Assembly: GCF_030541005.1 (NCBI RefSeq)
Contig: NZ_JASSVM010000001.1
Coordinates: 186,001 to 250,000 of the forward strand
From: Marinobacter sp. SS5-14b
GTDB taxonomy: Bacteria > Pseudomonadota > Gammaproteobacteria > Pseudomonadales > Oleiphilaceae
Reading direction: 5' to 3'
DNA: 64,000 nt
Each line of letters starts with the position of its first letter. Positions within the stretch are counted from its first letter, which is position 1. The position numbers and the translations under genes are program-made. Under the pieces are notes generated by a model, which worked only from the letters and a program-made list of their open reading frames with translations, made no database searches and had not been told where the DNA came from. Below, one piece after another: positions 45,189 to 54,399 of the stretch.

Positions 45189-46937
45189 TTGAAGGTACTG
45201 ATTGCGGAAGACAGCGACAGCGACCGGCTGATTCTCGCGACTCTGGTGCGTCGCCTGGGACATCAGGTCGTTGAGGTGTCTGACGGCATTGAGGCCGTAG
45301 CCCGGTTCTCAGAGTTTCAGCCGGATATCGTGTTGCTGGACGCGCTCATGCCCCGAATGGATGGCATGGAAGCCGCCCGGCAGATCAAGGCCCTGGCGGG
45401 CGAGCGCCTGGTCCCGTTGATATTCCTGACCTCGCTCTCCGATGCCGGCGAACTCGCCCGGTGCCTGGAAGCGGGTGGCGACGATTTTCTGGTCAAGCCC
45501 TACAATCGCGTGATCCTGGAAGCCAAGATCAACGCCTTCAACCGAATGCGCTCCATGCACCATGCGCTCTCCGAGCAGCGGGATCAGATCCGCCGTCAGA
45601 ATGAGCAGTTGCTATCGGAGCAAAAAGTAGCCCGGCGCGTTTTTGACAATGTGGCTCACACCGGGTGCCTGGATGCCCCGAATATTCGTTATCACGCTTC
45701 ACCACTCTCTGTGTTCAATGGCGATGTCCTGTTTGCTGCTCAGCGCCCCGGTGGAGGAATCGTTATTTTCCTTGGTGACTTCACGGGCCACGGCTTGCCC
45801 GCGGCGATTGGTGCCATGCCAGTGGCAGAGGTATTCTACGGCATGGCCGAAAAAGGCTTTGGCGCTGCGGATATCCTGCGCGAGATTAATCGCAAGTTGT
45901 GCCGGATCTTGCCCACTGGCATGTTCTGCTGTGGTGTCATGGTTGAGGCCGACGGTAAGCAGAATGCCCTCAGGGCCTGGAACGGCGGACTGCCAGATGG
46001 TTGGCTGGTGCGAAAGAACGGCGAACGGGTGGCGATTCCTTCCAGACATCTGCCCTTGGGTGTGCTGGCGCCGGATCGCTTCACTGCGTCAATGGACGTG
46101 CTGGACGCGTTGCCGGGAGACCGGTTGGTGGTGATGACCGATGGTTTCCCGGAGTCCTGCGATGATCAGGGCCGGTGTTTTGGTGAAGAGGGTGTGCGCC
46201 GGGTATTGGCAGGCCTGAAGGCGGAGGAACACCCCTTTGATGCGTTAACGATGCACCTGCGTCAGTTTACCGGTCGGCCGGAGCCGGCGGACGATTTAAC
46301 CTTGTGTAGCCTCGAAGTGATCGCCGGCAGCGTGCAGGCGGAGTCCTTTGAAAAGTCTCCTGAATCTTCCTTGTCCGGCCCGGGCGAATGGCACTGTGTG
46401 TACGAGATTCGCGAACGCACCCTGGCGGACTTCAATCCGCTGCCGTTGTTGCTGCATATTTGTATGGAAGTACCGGGCTTGCGGCGCAGGAGCGGCGAGA
46501 TCTATACCCTCTTGTCTGAGCTCTACAACAACGCTCTGGAGCATGGCGTGCTGGAGCTGTCCTCCGAGTGGAAAAGTTCGGCCAAGGGCTTCAGTCTCTA
46601 TTATCAGGAGCGAAAACGCCGCCTGACTGAAATCGATGGCCATTACATCCGGTTCTCACTGAGCCATGAATCCCGGCCCGGGGCGGGCAGGCTCAGAATT
46701 CGGTGTGAGGACAGTGGCCGGGGCTTTGACATTGATGTCCAGGGTGCCAGGTCGCCGGCCAAAACCGGCCCCGGTAATGGTTATGCGGGCCGTGGTCTTG
46801 AGATACTGAAGCGTATGACGAAGGAATTGACCGTACATGGGCCGGGTAACTGCGTTGAAATAGTCTATGATTGGACGTTTCCAGATAACGCCCTCGGCGC
46901 TCATGATGGATCAGACAGCAAACGCGAGGATAAGTAA
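45189..46937 (+). CDS. hsbR: response regulator with PP2C phosphatase and HATPase domains, HsbR-like
   Basis: 582 residues from a TTG at 45189, chosen because GAGG lies 8 bases upstream and MKVLIAEDSDSD begins the receiver; an ATG at 45123 inside hsbA would give a longer, less likely form. Receiver domain with D51 (IVLLDALMPRMDG), SpoIIE/PP2C phosphatase (about 165-360, FLGDFTGHGLPAAIG; VVMTDGFPES), then a C-terminal HATPase-like Ser-kinase domain (LLSELYNNALEHGVLELS; CEDSGRGFDIDV). It dephosphorylates or phosphorylates HsbA according to the receiver state. Overlaps hptB by one base. Confidence 0.9.
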   Translation: MKVLIAEDSDSDRLILATLVRRLGHQVVEVSDGIEAVARFSEFQPDIVLLDALMPRMDGMEAARQIKALAGERLVPLIFLTSLSDAGELARCLEAGGDDFLVKPYNRVILEAKINAFNRMRSMHHALSEQRDQIRRQNEQLLSEQKVARRVFDNVAHTGCLDAPNIRYHASPLSVFNGDVLFAAQRPGGGIVIFLGDFTGHGLPAAIGAMPVAEVFYGMAEKGFGAADILREINRKLCRILPTGMFCCGVMVEADGKQNALRAWNGGLPDGWLVRKNGERVAIPSRHLPLGVLAPDRFTASMDVLDALPGDRLVVMTDGFPESCDDQGRCFGEEGVRRVLAGLKAEEHPFDALTMHLRQFTGRPEPADDLTLCSLEVIAGSVQAESFEKSPESSLSGPGEWHCVYEIRERTLADFNPLPLLLHICMEVPGLRRRSGEIYTLLSELYNNALEHGVLELSSEWKSSAKGFSLYYQERKRRLTEIDGHYIRFSLSHESRPGAGRLRIRCEDSGRGFDIDVQGARSPAKTGPGNGYAGRGLEILKRMTKELTVHGPGNCVEIVYDWTFPDNALGAHDGSDSKREDK

Positions 46938-47281
46938 TGAACGATAAACCTCACCTTGATGAAGAAGCTCTGGCGGAGCTGCAGGATGTGATGGAAGATG
47001 AGTTCGACGTGCTGATCCAGACGTATCTGGAGGATTCGCGCACACGAATTCAAAGCCTGCGCGATGCCCTTGCCGATGCAGATTCAGATCAGTTTTCAAA
47101 AGCGGCTCACAGCTTCAAAGGAAGCTGCGTCAACATTGGCGCGCCACGACTCGGTGAGCTGTGCTTTGATGCCGAAAAGCTGGGTAAAAATGACCAGCTT
47201 GATCAGGCGCCGGGCGTCATGACAAGGATTGAAAAGGAATTCGAAGACGTCGCCTGGCGCCTGCAACACTTTAATCAATAG
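46937..47281 (+). CDS. hptB: histidine phosphotransfer protein HptB-like
   Basis: A 114-residue Hpt domain with the phosphorylated H58 in SKAAHSFKGSCVNIGA. It relays phosphoryl groups to the HsbR receiver. In P. aeruginosa HptB is fed by several hybrid kinases and couples swarming/biofilm choice to FlgM and c-di-GMP. End of this module; fliK follows with its own sigma-54 promoter. Confidence 0.88.
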   Translation: MNDKPHLDEEALAELQDVMEDEFDVLIQTYLEDSRTRIQSLRDALADADSDQFSKAAHSFKGSCVNIGAPRLGELCFDAEKLGKNDQLDQAPGVMTRIEKEFEDVAWRLQHFNQ

Positions 47282-47297
47282 CGGCAAAAACCTTGTT

Positions 47298-47312
47298 TGG
47301 CATCACTTTTGC
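47298..47312 (+). promoter_or_regulatory. sigma-54 promoter before fliK
   Basis: TGGCATCacttTTGC, the consensus form with correct spacing, 62 bases before fliK and 17 bases after hptB. Confidence 0.8.
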
Positions 47313-47373
47313 AAACTCAGATTAAGCCTCCCCTTATGGGTGACTCTGAGACTTAAAGCGGCAAGAGGTTGCC

Positions 47374-48549
47374 ATGCAACAGACAATTCTTCCCCAGACT
47401 TCAGGCCCCGGCATGCCACAGGACGCCGCAGGGTCAAAGGCTGCCACTGGCAGTCGCAGTGCAGACAACGGCGAAAGCCGCTTTGACCAGGTATCCCGTT
47501 CGGAGCAGGACCGTTTGGAGCAAAAACGTGCTGAACGTCGGGACCAGGCAGAGTCCGCCCGGGATAAGCAACAGGCCCGTCAAGCTGACGCGAAAGCGGA
47601 AGCCGATAACCGTAATACCAGAACAAATGACGCCAGCGAGGCGGTCGGTCAGCCTGGCACCGATCAGGCACAGGCAAGCAACGATGCCGTGGCGGCCGCT
47701 GAGGAAGCTATTGATCACCCGCCTGAGGCGCAGACTGAGGCCGTTGCACCGCTTACCTTTGCCAATCTCCAGTCCTTGGTGCTGCCAGCCAGCGCTGCGG
47801 CGAATGCAGCCGTGAATGGCGAAGCGGCAGCCTTCCAGCCATTAATGAACGGAGGTCTGCCTGGAAAGCCAATGCTGGCGGGGGTTATCAACGGTCAGGG
47901 CGCCAGTACTCCGGGTATGACTCCTGCAAGCCAGTTATCGGATTTGCTGGCGGCGAATGTCACGACTGAAACCGTACGACCGGCAGACCCTGCCAGCTTG
48001 CTGGCCGCCCCCAGGTTTCAGGCATCTATGGATCTGGCCGCACAGCAGGCTTTGCAGCAGGGCAAGCTGACACCGGATGCTGCACTCCCTCTGCGTGGCT
48101 ATGCCACTACCGTGGATGTGCCGGTTGGCCAGGCGGAGTGGGGTGATAAGGTTATGGGCAAGTTGAGCTGGCTGACCGCCAGAAACATGCAGGTGGCCGA
48201 AATACACCTCACGCCGCCTGACATGGGCCCGATGGAAGTAAAAGTACGGGTGCAGAATGATCAGGCGGCCGTTACCGTGCATGCGGCCAATCCGGTTGTT
48301 CGTGAGCAACTGGAGCAGCATTCCCACCGGCTCAGGGATATGCTGGGGGAGCAGGGGTTGTCGCTCAGCCAGTTCGATGTCTCGGATCAGCCCGGCCGGC
48401 AAACGGGTGAGCAGAGCGGGGACTCTGACGAAAACGCCGGTTCTGGCTATGCAGGTGGATCCTTGGCGACTCATGAAGCCGAAGATCAAGGGCCTCAGTC
48501 TGGGCAGCTTGATCTGGCCTGGAAGGGAGAAGTCGATATTTTCGCCTGA
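47374..48549 (+). CDS. fliK: flagellar hook-length control protein FliK
   Basis: 391 residues. A Gln/Asp/Ala-rich, low-complexity N-terminal ruler segment (RRDQAESARDKQQARQADAK) and a C-terminal Flg_hook domain with QVAEIHLTPPDMGPMEVKV and VVREQLEQHSHRLRDMLGEQ that switches export specificity. It has its own sigma-54 promoter. fliL follows after 182 bases. Confidence 0.94.
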   Translation: MQQTILPQTSGPGMPQDAAGSKAATGSRSADNGESRFDQVSRSEQDRLEQKRAERRDQAESARDKQQARQADAKAEADNRNTRTNDASEAVGQPGTDQAQASNDAVAAAEEAIDHPPEAQTEAVAPLTFANLQSLVLPASAAANAAVNGEAAAFQPLMNGGLPGKPMLAGVINGQGASTPGMTPASQLSDLLAANVTTETVRPADPASLLAAPRFQASMDLAAQQALQQGKLTPDAALPLRGYATTVDVPVGQAEWGDKVMGKLSWLTARNMQVAEIHLTPPDMGPMEVKVRVQNDQAAVTVHAANPVVREQLEQHSHRLRDMLGEQGLSLSQFDVSDQPGRQTGEQSGDSDENAGSGYAGGSLATHEAEDQGPQSGQLDLAWKGEVDIFA

Positions 48550-48653
48550 TACCCCGCTAACACGGGGGCGATTTGCCTGCCTTTCATAAACGTCTTTGCC
48601 CATCCCTCCGCGCAACGCTAAACTGCTTGTTTGAGCAGGAGGGATGGTGCTTC

Positions 48654-48668
48654 TGGCCCGTCCTTTGC
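48654..48668 (+). promoter_or_regulatory. sigma-54 promoter before fliL
   Basis: TGGCCCGtcctTTGC, matching consensus almost exactly, 64 bases before fliL. Head of fliLMNOPQR-flhB. Confidence 0.82.
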
Positions 48669-48731
48669 ATTGTTCTTGATAAACGCCCCCTGAATCCTTC
48701 AGGGTGACGATAATCTGACAAAGCGGACACC

Positions 48732-49232
48732 ATGGCAGAAAACAACACCGCACAAGCACCCGCGAAAAAGGGCAAGCTGAAGGCCATTATCGCCCTTGTG
48801 GTCATTATCCTGTTGGCCGTAGGGCTGTCAGTGGCAGGCACGCTCTGGTTTTTAAATGGCAGTCTGCCCGGAATGGGTGAGGCAAGCGAGCCTGAGTCGT
48901 CCACACCGACGTTTGTGCCCAGCAGCTACACCGATATCGAAAAACCCCTGGTGACAACCGTTCAGGCCCAGGGGCGGCAGAGGTATGCGCAGGTTCATGT
49001 ATCGTTGGAAGCGAAAGATCCGGCGGCACTGGCTGCTGCAGATGTGCACATGCCTCTGATCAGGAGCCAGTTGGTCATGTTGCTGGGGGGCAGTGATTTT
49101 ACCGAGTTGCAAACTCCCGGGGGGCGCACTGCGCTTGCGGAAAAAATGCTGGAATCGGTGAATCAGGTGCTTGCGCAGGAAGGAGAGCCTGCCATTGAGC
49201 GGGTGTTGTTCCGGAACTTCGTAGTGCAATAA
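48732..49232 (+). CDS. fliL: flagellar basal body-associated protein FliL
   Basis: 166 residues: one membrane helix (about 17-38, AIIALVVIILLAVGLSVAG) and a periplasmic domain with the family core RYAQVHVSLEAKDPAALAA and an ending VLFRNFVVQ. It stabilises the stator around the motor. Start ATG at 48732. Confidence 0.95.
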   Translation: MAENNTAQAPAKKGKLKAIIALVVIILLAVGLSVAGTLWFLNGSLPGMGEASEPESSTPTFVPSSYTDIEKPLVTTVQAQGRQRYAQVHVSLEAKDPAALAAADVHMPLIRSQLVMLLGGSDFTELQTPGGRTALAEKMLESVNQVLAQEGEPAIERVLFRNFVVQ

Positions 49233-49256
49233 GCCACATTCAGGGCAGGACCAGGT

Positions 49257-50255
49257 ATGCAGGATTTACTGTCACAGGACGAAATTGATGCCCTCCTCCA
49301 CGGGGTGGATGATGGTGACATCGATACCTATGATGAAACTGACGAAGCGGGCGTAAAGACCTACGATCTCGCCAGTCAGGACCGTATTGTTCGTGGCCGG
49401 ATGCCCACGCTCGAAATGATTAACGAGCGTTTTGCCCGTTATACCCGGATCAGCCTGTTCAATCTGCTCCGCCGCAACGCCGACGTCTCAACCGGTGGCG
49501 TTCAGATCATGAAGTTCGGCGAATACATTCATACCCTTTACGTGCCCACCAGCCTTAACCTGTGCAAGGTTCGGCCGCTGCGTGGTACCTCGCTGTTTGT
49601 TCTGGATGCCAAGCTGGTATTCAAGCTGGTCGACAATTTCTTCGGGGGGGAAGGGCGCCACGCCAAGATCGAAGGGCGCGAATTCACGCCAACGGAAACC
49701 CGTATTGTCCAGATGGTGCTGAACCAGGTGTTCCAGGATATGAAGGAAGCTTGGCACGCCGTACTGAATGTTGATTTCGAGTACATGAGTTCTGAAGTGA
49801 ACCCGGCCATGGCAAACATTGTCAGCCCCAGTGAAGTGGTGGTGGTCAGTACCTTTCATATCGAGCTGGACGGCGGTGGCGGCGAGCTTCACTTTGCCTT
49901 GCCGTACTCCATGATCGAGCCAATTCGTGAGGTGCTGGACGCCGGTGTTCAGAGCGACATTGATGACATTGATGAACGTTGGGTGAATGCGCTTCAGGAA
50001 GACATCAAAGAAGTGAGCGTGCCCATCAATACGACGGTTTGCCGGCGCAGGATTTCCCTGCGGGACATCGCCAAGCTCAAAGCCGGTGATGTGATCCCGG
50101 TTGAGATCCAGGAACACCTGACGGTGACAGCCAACGGTATTCCGATCTACAAGGCGACCATGGGAACCCGCGACGGCAAGCTCGCGCTGAGAATTCATGA
50201 AAGGGCTGTATTGCCCAAGGTGAAGAAACAACTGAAGGTGGGACGCAATGGCTGA
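49257..50255 (+). CDS. fliM: flagellar motor switch protein FliM
   Basis: 332 residues. The N-terminal LLSQDEIDALLHGVDDG is the CheY-P-binding helix, followed by the GGxG-type CheC-like middle domain and the C-terminal FliN-like domain (PVEIQEHLTVTANGIPIYKA). Main CheY target of the switch. It overlaps fliN by 8 bases. Confidence 0.97.
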   Translation: MQDLLSQDEIDALLHGVDDGDIDTYDETDEAGVKTYDLASQDRIVRGRMPTLEMINERFARYTRISLFNLLRRNADVSTGGVQIMKFGEYIHTLYVPTSLNLCKVRPLRGTSLFVLDAKLVFKLVDNFFGGEGRHAKIEGREFTPTETRIVQMVLNQVFQDMKEAWHAVLNVDFEYMSSEVNPAMANIVSPSEVVVVSTFHIELDGGGGELHFALPYSMIEPIREVLDAGVQSDIDDIDERWVNALQEDIKEVSVPINTTVCRRRISLRDIAKLKAGDVIPVEIQEHLTVTANGIPIYKATMGTRDGKLALRIHERAVLPKVKKQLKVGRNG

Positions 50256-50754
50256 CGACGACAAGAAAGACGAAAAAGAACTCAGTGAAGACGAAAAGCT
50301 TGCCGCTGAGTGGGAGGCCGCAATGGGCGAGTCAGGGGATGCCGACGGGGATGATGCCCGGGAGGATGAATGGGCGGCGGCCATGGCCGAGGCTGAAGGT
50401 GAAGAAGCCCTGGAAACGTCCGGCAAGGACGTGCGAGCTGCGCCGATGGAAGAGTTTGCCGAAGATAGCGGCTTTTCAGGCTCCGGTGAAGCGCCTGACA
50501 TTGACGTTATTCTGGATATTCCGGTCACCATTTCGATGGAAGTAGGTAACACGCAGATTCCTATTCGCAACCTGCTCCAGCTGAACCAGGGTTCGGTCAT
50601 CGAACTGGACAGGCTGGCGGGTGAGCCTCTGGACGTTCTGGTTAATGGCACCCTGATTGCCCACGGCGAAGTGGTGATGGTGAACGAGAAGTTCGGCATC
50701 CGGCTGACCGACGTGATCAGCCCGGGCGAACGTATCAAGCGGTTGCAGAAGTAA
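50248..50754 (+). CDS. fliN: flagellar motor switch protein FliN
   Basis: 168 residues. The C-terminal 75 residues are the SpoA domain (LDIPVTISMEVGNTQIPIRN; GEVVMVNEKFGIRLTDVI). The N-terminal 80 or so residues are strongly acidic (DDKKDEKELSEDEKLAAEWE), an extension also found in other gammaproteobacterial FliN. Follows fliM with an 8-base overlap. Confidence 0.95.
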   Translation: MADDDKKDEKELSEDEKLAAEWEAAMGESGDADGDDAREDEWAAAMAEAEGEEALETSGKDVRAAPMEEFAEDSGFSGSGEAPDIDVILDIPVTISMEVGNTQIPIRNLLQLNQGSVIELDRLAGEPLDVLVNGTLIAHGEVVMVNEKFGIRLTDVISPGERIKRLQK

Positions 50755-50755
50755 C

Positions 50756-51190
50756 GTGGGTTTTATCCTGCGTGGGCTTCTGCCTGCCCTTGTCAGTGTG
50801 CGTGCCTTCGCCGAGCCTGCAGCAGAGCCGGCCCGCAATACGCCGGATACGGTCGGCACCATTATGAGTCTCGGTTTGGGGCTGGTGGCCGTGATCGCGG
50901 TGATTTACGGCTGTGCCTGGCTGATTCGCAGAATGACCGGTATGGCCGGCATGAACAACAGCGCCATTCGCGTGGTTTCTGTGCTGGCTATTGGCACCCG
51001 GGAGCGCATTGCCCTGGTTGAAGTGGGCGGGCAGCAGATATTGCTGGGTATTACGCCCGGCAGCATACGAACACTCCAGGTTTTTGATGAGCCGGTGGTC
51101 GATGTCAGCAGCGCGGCATCGGGCGACTTCGCGCGCAAGCTGCAGAGCCTGATGGGCAAGTCTCGGGCCGCGCCCGAACACAAAGAGTAG
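50756..51190 (+). CDS. fliO: flagellar biosynthesis protein FliO
   Basis: 144 residues from a GTG at 50756. One membrane segment (about 40-60, [20 protein letters not shown]) and a C-terminal [19 protein letters not shown] core characteristic of FliO. Helps assemble the FliPQR export gate. Starts one base after the fliN stop. Confidence 0.9.
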   Translation: MGFILRGLLPALVSVRAFAEPAAEPARNTPDTVGTIMSLGLGLVAVIAVIYGCAWLIRRMTGMAGMNNSAIRVVSVLAIGTRERIALVEVGGQQILLGITPGSIRTLQVFDEPVVDVSSAASGDFARKLQSLMGKSRAAPEHKE

Positions 51191-51194
51191 CGCT

Positions 51195-51956
51195 ATGGTC
51201 AATGCAGTTATGAAACGTTACTTTCCATTTCTGGCCCTGATCACGGGCCTGCTGGCTCCGGCATTGGCCCTGGCAGATTTGCCCGGTATTCCGGCGTTTT
51301 CGGTACAGCCCGGCGAGAACGGCACAGAAGAGTACTCGGTGACCCTGCAGATTCTGGCGCTGATGACGGCGCTGACCTTCCTGCCGGCCATGTTGATGAT
51401 GATGACGTCATTCACACGCATCATCGTGGTGTTCGCCATCCTGCGCCAGGCCTTGGGTTTGCAGGCAACGCCTTCAAATCAGATCCTGCTCGGGCTGGCG
51501 CTGTTTCTGAGCATTTTCATCATGAAACCGGTGCTGGAGGAGGCCAATGAAGCAGGCCTTCAGCCTTATCTCCAGGAAGAAGTGACTTCGCTGGAAGCCG
51601 TTGAACTGGCGAGTGTGCCGTTTCGGAAGTTCATGCTGGAACAGACCCGGGAGTCGGACCTGGCACTGTTCATGCGGCTGGCCGACGTTCAATACGAAAC
51701 CCCTCAGGACGTTTCTTTCTGGGTGCTGATGCCGGCCTTTGTCACCAGCGAGTTGAAAACCGCCTTCCAGATAGGGTTTATTCTGTTTATCCCGTTTCTG
51801 GTCATCGATATGGTGGTGGCCAGTGTTTTGATGGCCATGGGTATGATGATGCTGTCACCCATTATCATTTCACTGCCGTTCAAGATTATGCTCTTTGTTC
51901 TGGTGGATGGCTGGGCCTTGATCATGGGTACCCTTGCCGCCAGTTACGGCATATAG
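51195..51956 (+). CDS. fliP: flagellar export gate protein FliP
   Basis: 253 residues with a cleavable signal peptide (cleavage near ALA-DLPGIP) and four membrane helices. Diagnostic [15 protein letters not shown] and [20 protein letters not shown] segments. Core of the FliPQR channel. ATG at 51195 (a second ATG 15 bases on is possible). Confidence 0.96.
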   Translation: MVNAVMKRYFPFLALITGLLAPALALADLPGIPAFSVQPGENGTEEYSVTLQILALMTALTFLPAMLMMMTSFTRIIVVFAILRQALGLQATPSNQILLGLALFLSIFIMKPVLEEANEAGLQPYLQEEVTSLEAVELASVPFRKFMLEQTRESDLALFMRLADVQYETPQDVSFWVLMPAFVTSELKTAFQIGFILFIPFLVIDMVVASVLMAMGMMMLSPIIISLPFKIMLFVLVDGWALIMGTLAASYGI

Positions 51957-51966
51957 GAGGCCGGAC

Positions 51967-52236
51967 ATGACACCTGAAACCGCTATCGATATCGTTCGTG
52001 AAGCGCTGTGGCTCATTGTGCTTCTGTCCGCGGTGATCATTGGCCCGGGGTTGGTGATTGGCCTGGTGGTGAGTACTTTTCAGGCCGCTACCCAGATCAA
52101 CGAACAAACCCTGAGTTTTCTGCCCCGGTTGCTGATCACGTTGATCGTGATCATCGCGGCCGGCCCCTGGATGCTGAGTACCTTGCTGGACCACGCCAAC
52201 GGGCTTATCTCCCGCATTCCTTACCTGATCGGCTGA
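51967..52236 (+). CDS. fliQ: flagellar export gate protein FliQ
   Basis: 89 residues with two membrane helices; MTPETAIDIVREALWLIVLL start, and AATQINEQTLSFLPRL signature. ATG at 51967 has AGGAGG 5-6 bases upstream; an in-frame start at 51934 lies inside fliP and is rejected. Confidence 0.95.
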   Translation: MTPETAIDIVREALWLIVLLSAVIIGPGLVIGLVVSTFQAATQINEQTLSFLPRLLITLIVIIAAGPWMLSTLLDHANGLISRIPYLIG

Positions 52237-52239
52237 CCC

Positions 52240-53022
52240 ATGATACCGGCGGAGTTCAGTGCAGACCTGCTTGGCCAGTGGGTGGGGCAGCACCTTTGGC
52301 CGCTGTTCCGGCTGGCCAGCTTTCTCATGGTTATTCCGATTTTCGGTACCCAGCTGGTGCCTGCGCGTGTGCGCCTGGGGCTGGCGTTGTTGATGACCAT
52401 ATTGATTGTTCCCATGATTCCTGATGTGCCCCGGGTGGAAGCGCTGAGTGCCGATGCGGTGGTGATTACGCTGCAGCAGATCCTCATTGGTGTGGGCCTC
52501 GGTTTTGCCTTGACGGCGCTGTGGCAGTTGTTTGTGGTGGCCGGTCAGATGATCGCCATGCAGATGGGCCTTGGGTTTGCCTCCATGGTGGACCCCGCCA
52601 ATGGTGTGAATGTTCCGGTACTTGCCCAGATTTATACCATCACTATCACGCTGTTGTTTCTGCTTATGAATGGCCACCTGGTGGCATTTGAGGTGTTCAT
52701 CGAAAGCTTTCACAGCATGCCGATCGGGATGGACGGGTTGGGGCAGAGCGGTGTGTGGGAGCTTGCCCATCGCATCAGCTGGATGTTTGCGTCGGCCATG
52801 CTGCTGGCGTTGCCAGCCGTGACGGCGGTGTTGATTGTTAACATTTCGTTTGGTGTGATGACCCGGGCAGCGCCGCAGATGAATATCTTTGCTCTGGGCT
52901 TCCCTATTGGTCTGATTTTCGGTTTGTTTGCCATCTGGGTGTTGCACGGCAACTTCCTTCCGCACTTTGATCAGTACACCCGGGAAACCTTCGATTTTAT
53001 GCGTCAATTGCAGGGGCGCTAG
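52240..53022 (+). CDS. fliR: flagellar export gate protein FliR
   Basis: 260 residues with about six to seven membrane helices (LFRLASFLMVIPIFGTQLVP; GFASMVDPANGVNVPVLAQ). Third component of the export gate. Three bases after the fliQ stop and two before the flhB start. Confidence 0.96.
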   Translation: MIPAEFSADLLGQWVGQHLWPLFRLASFLMVIPIFGTQLVPARVRLGLALLMTILIVPMIPDVPRVEALSADAVVITLQQILIGVGLGFALTALWQLFVVAGQMIAMQMGLGFASMVDPANGVNVPVLAQIYTITITLLFLLMNGHLVAFEVFIESFHSMPIGMDGLGQSGVWELAHRISWMFASAMLLALPAVTAVLIVNISFGVMTRAAPQMNIFALGFPIGLIFGLFAIWVLHGNFLPHFDQYTRETFDFMRQLQGR

Positions 53023-53024
53023 CG

Positions 53025-54161
53025 ATGGCTGAGGAAAACGACAACAGTCAGGAGAAAACCGAAGAACCTACCCCACGAAGGCTTGAGAAGGCCAGGGAAG
53101 AGGGGCAGACAGCTCGCTCCAAGGAGCTGGCAACCATGGCGGTTTTGCTGGCGGGGGCGGGCGGTCTGTTGCTGTTTGGTACGTCGCTGGCTGCGGCTCT
53201 GGAAGGCATCATGCGGGATGCCTTTGTGATTGAGCGTTCGGCGATTTTCGATACCCGTCATATGAGTGTGCAGTTGTTTCTCTCCGCCAAGGAAGCTGCG
53301 CTCGCCCTGGCACCGATTCTGATTCTGTTGTTGATTGCTGCGATTGCAGGTTCTATCGGCATTGGCGGGTTGCTGTTCAGCGCCAAAGCGATTGCGCCCA
53401 AGGGCAATCGTATGGATCCGATCAAAGGGCTGGGGCGGATGTTTTCCATGCGTTCGCTGATCGAGCTGGTAAAGGCGATCGCCAAGGTGGGCCTGGTTAT
53501 GTCGATCGCAATTCTGATTCTGAATCTGCGTACGGAGGATTTGCTGAGCATTGCGGAGGAGCCGGCGGTGCCGGCTATGGAGCATGTGCTCTGGACGCTG
53601 GGCTGGAGTTTTTTCTTTTTGTCCTGTGCCACGATCATTATTGCCGTCATTGATGTACCGTTTCAGATTTTCGATCACCACAAGAAGCTGAAGATGACGA
53701 TGCAGGAGGTGAAGGATGAGTACAAGGATTCGGAGGGCAAGCCAGAGGTGAAGGGCAAGATCCGTCAGTTGCAGCGGGAGATGGCGCAGCGGCGGATGAT
53801 GCAGGATGTGCCCAAGGCGGATGTGGTGATTACCAACCCGACGCATTATGCGGTGGCGTTGAAGTACGATCAGAAGTCGATGGGGGCGCCGGTTGTGGTG
53901 GCCAAGGGCGCGGATGAGGTGGCGTTCAAGATTATGGAGATTGCCCGGGAGTACAAGGTGGAGGTGTTACGTACGCCGCCGTTGACTCGGGCGGTGTACC
54001 ACAATACGGAGATTGGCGAGGAGATTCCGGACGGGCTGTATATGGCAATTGCTCAGGTGCTGGCTTATGTGTTCCAGCTGCGTCAGTTCCGTAAGGGGCG
54101 TGGGCCCAAACCGGGCATGCCTGACTTTCCGATTCCGCCGGAGATGCGGCGGGATATCTGA
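53025..54161 (+). CDS. flhB: flagellar export switch protein FlhB
   Basis: 378 residues: an N-terminal EKTEEPTPRRLEKAREEGQ motif, four membrane helices, then a cytoplasmic domain with the self-cleavage motif N271-P-T-H. This switches export from rod/hook to filament type together with FliK. End of the fliL-flhB operon. Confidence 0.97.
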   Translation: MAEENDNSQEKTEEPTPRRLEKAREEGQTARSKELATMAVLLAGAGGLLLFGTSLAAALEGIMRDAFVIERSAIFDTRHMSVQLFLSAKEAALALAPILILLLIAAIAGSIGIGGLLFSAKAIAPKGNRMDPIKGLGRMFSMRSLIELVKAIAKVGLVMSIAILILNLRTEDLLSIAEEPAVPAMEHVLWTLGWSFFFLSCATIIIAVIDVPFQIFDHHKKLKMTMQEVKDEYKDSEGKPEVKGKIRQLQREMAQRRMMQDVPKADVVITNPTHYAVALKYDQKSMGAPVVVAKGADEVAFKIMEIAREYKVEVLRTPPLTRAVYHNTEIGEEIPDGLYMAIAQVLAYVFQLRQFRKGRGPKPGMPDFPIPPEMRRDI

Positions 54162-54203
54162 TGTTGGAATTTGGCTCTTTTTAGCCTGTTAGTCATGGCG
54201 TTC

Positions 54204-54308
54204 GCAGTGTTGGGTGGGCCTCCCAAAAAACGCTACAAGCACGTCCTGTGCGCTTCGCTCCGGCCGTCCATGGCCTACGAGATTTTTGGGAGGCCCACCC
54301 AACACTGC
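54204..54308. repeat. 105-bp palindromic element with perfect 26-bp inverted arms
   Basis: Arms 54204-54229 and 54283-54308 are perfectly complementary over 26 bp (GCAGTGTTGGGTGGG at the outer end, AAAAA/TTTTT at the inner end) around a 53-base loop, which itself holds two small hairpins (GCAC-GTGC and GGCC-GGCC). It lies between the convergent flhB and uraA genes. It looks like a REP/MITE-type mobile repeat rather than a plain terminator, since the A/T runs are internal. The remaining bases of 54162-54399 hold no gene. Confidence 0.7.
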
Positions 54309-54399
54309 TTTGCAAGCTTGGTCAGTATAGGAATCAATAAGTCTTGGTAAGTCAGGCGGGCCTGGCCGCGCTTGATGCCGATCTGACCACTTTTCTTGC

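Noticed and set aside
48552..48571. Short CCCCG-CGGGG hairpin after fliK
   Set aside because: Only a 5-bp stem with no T-run; too weak to call a terminator.
49488..50738. 416-codon minus-strand frame, Ser-rich
   Set aside because: Antisense to fliM and fliN; the Ser runs mirror the acidic Glu/Asp codons of the FliN extension.
51922..53007. 361-codon minus-strand frame, very rich in His, Gln and Arg
   Set aside because: Antisense to fliQ and fliR; the composition is that of complement-strand membrane-protein coding sequence.
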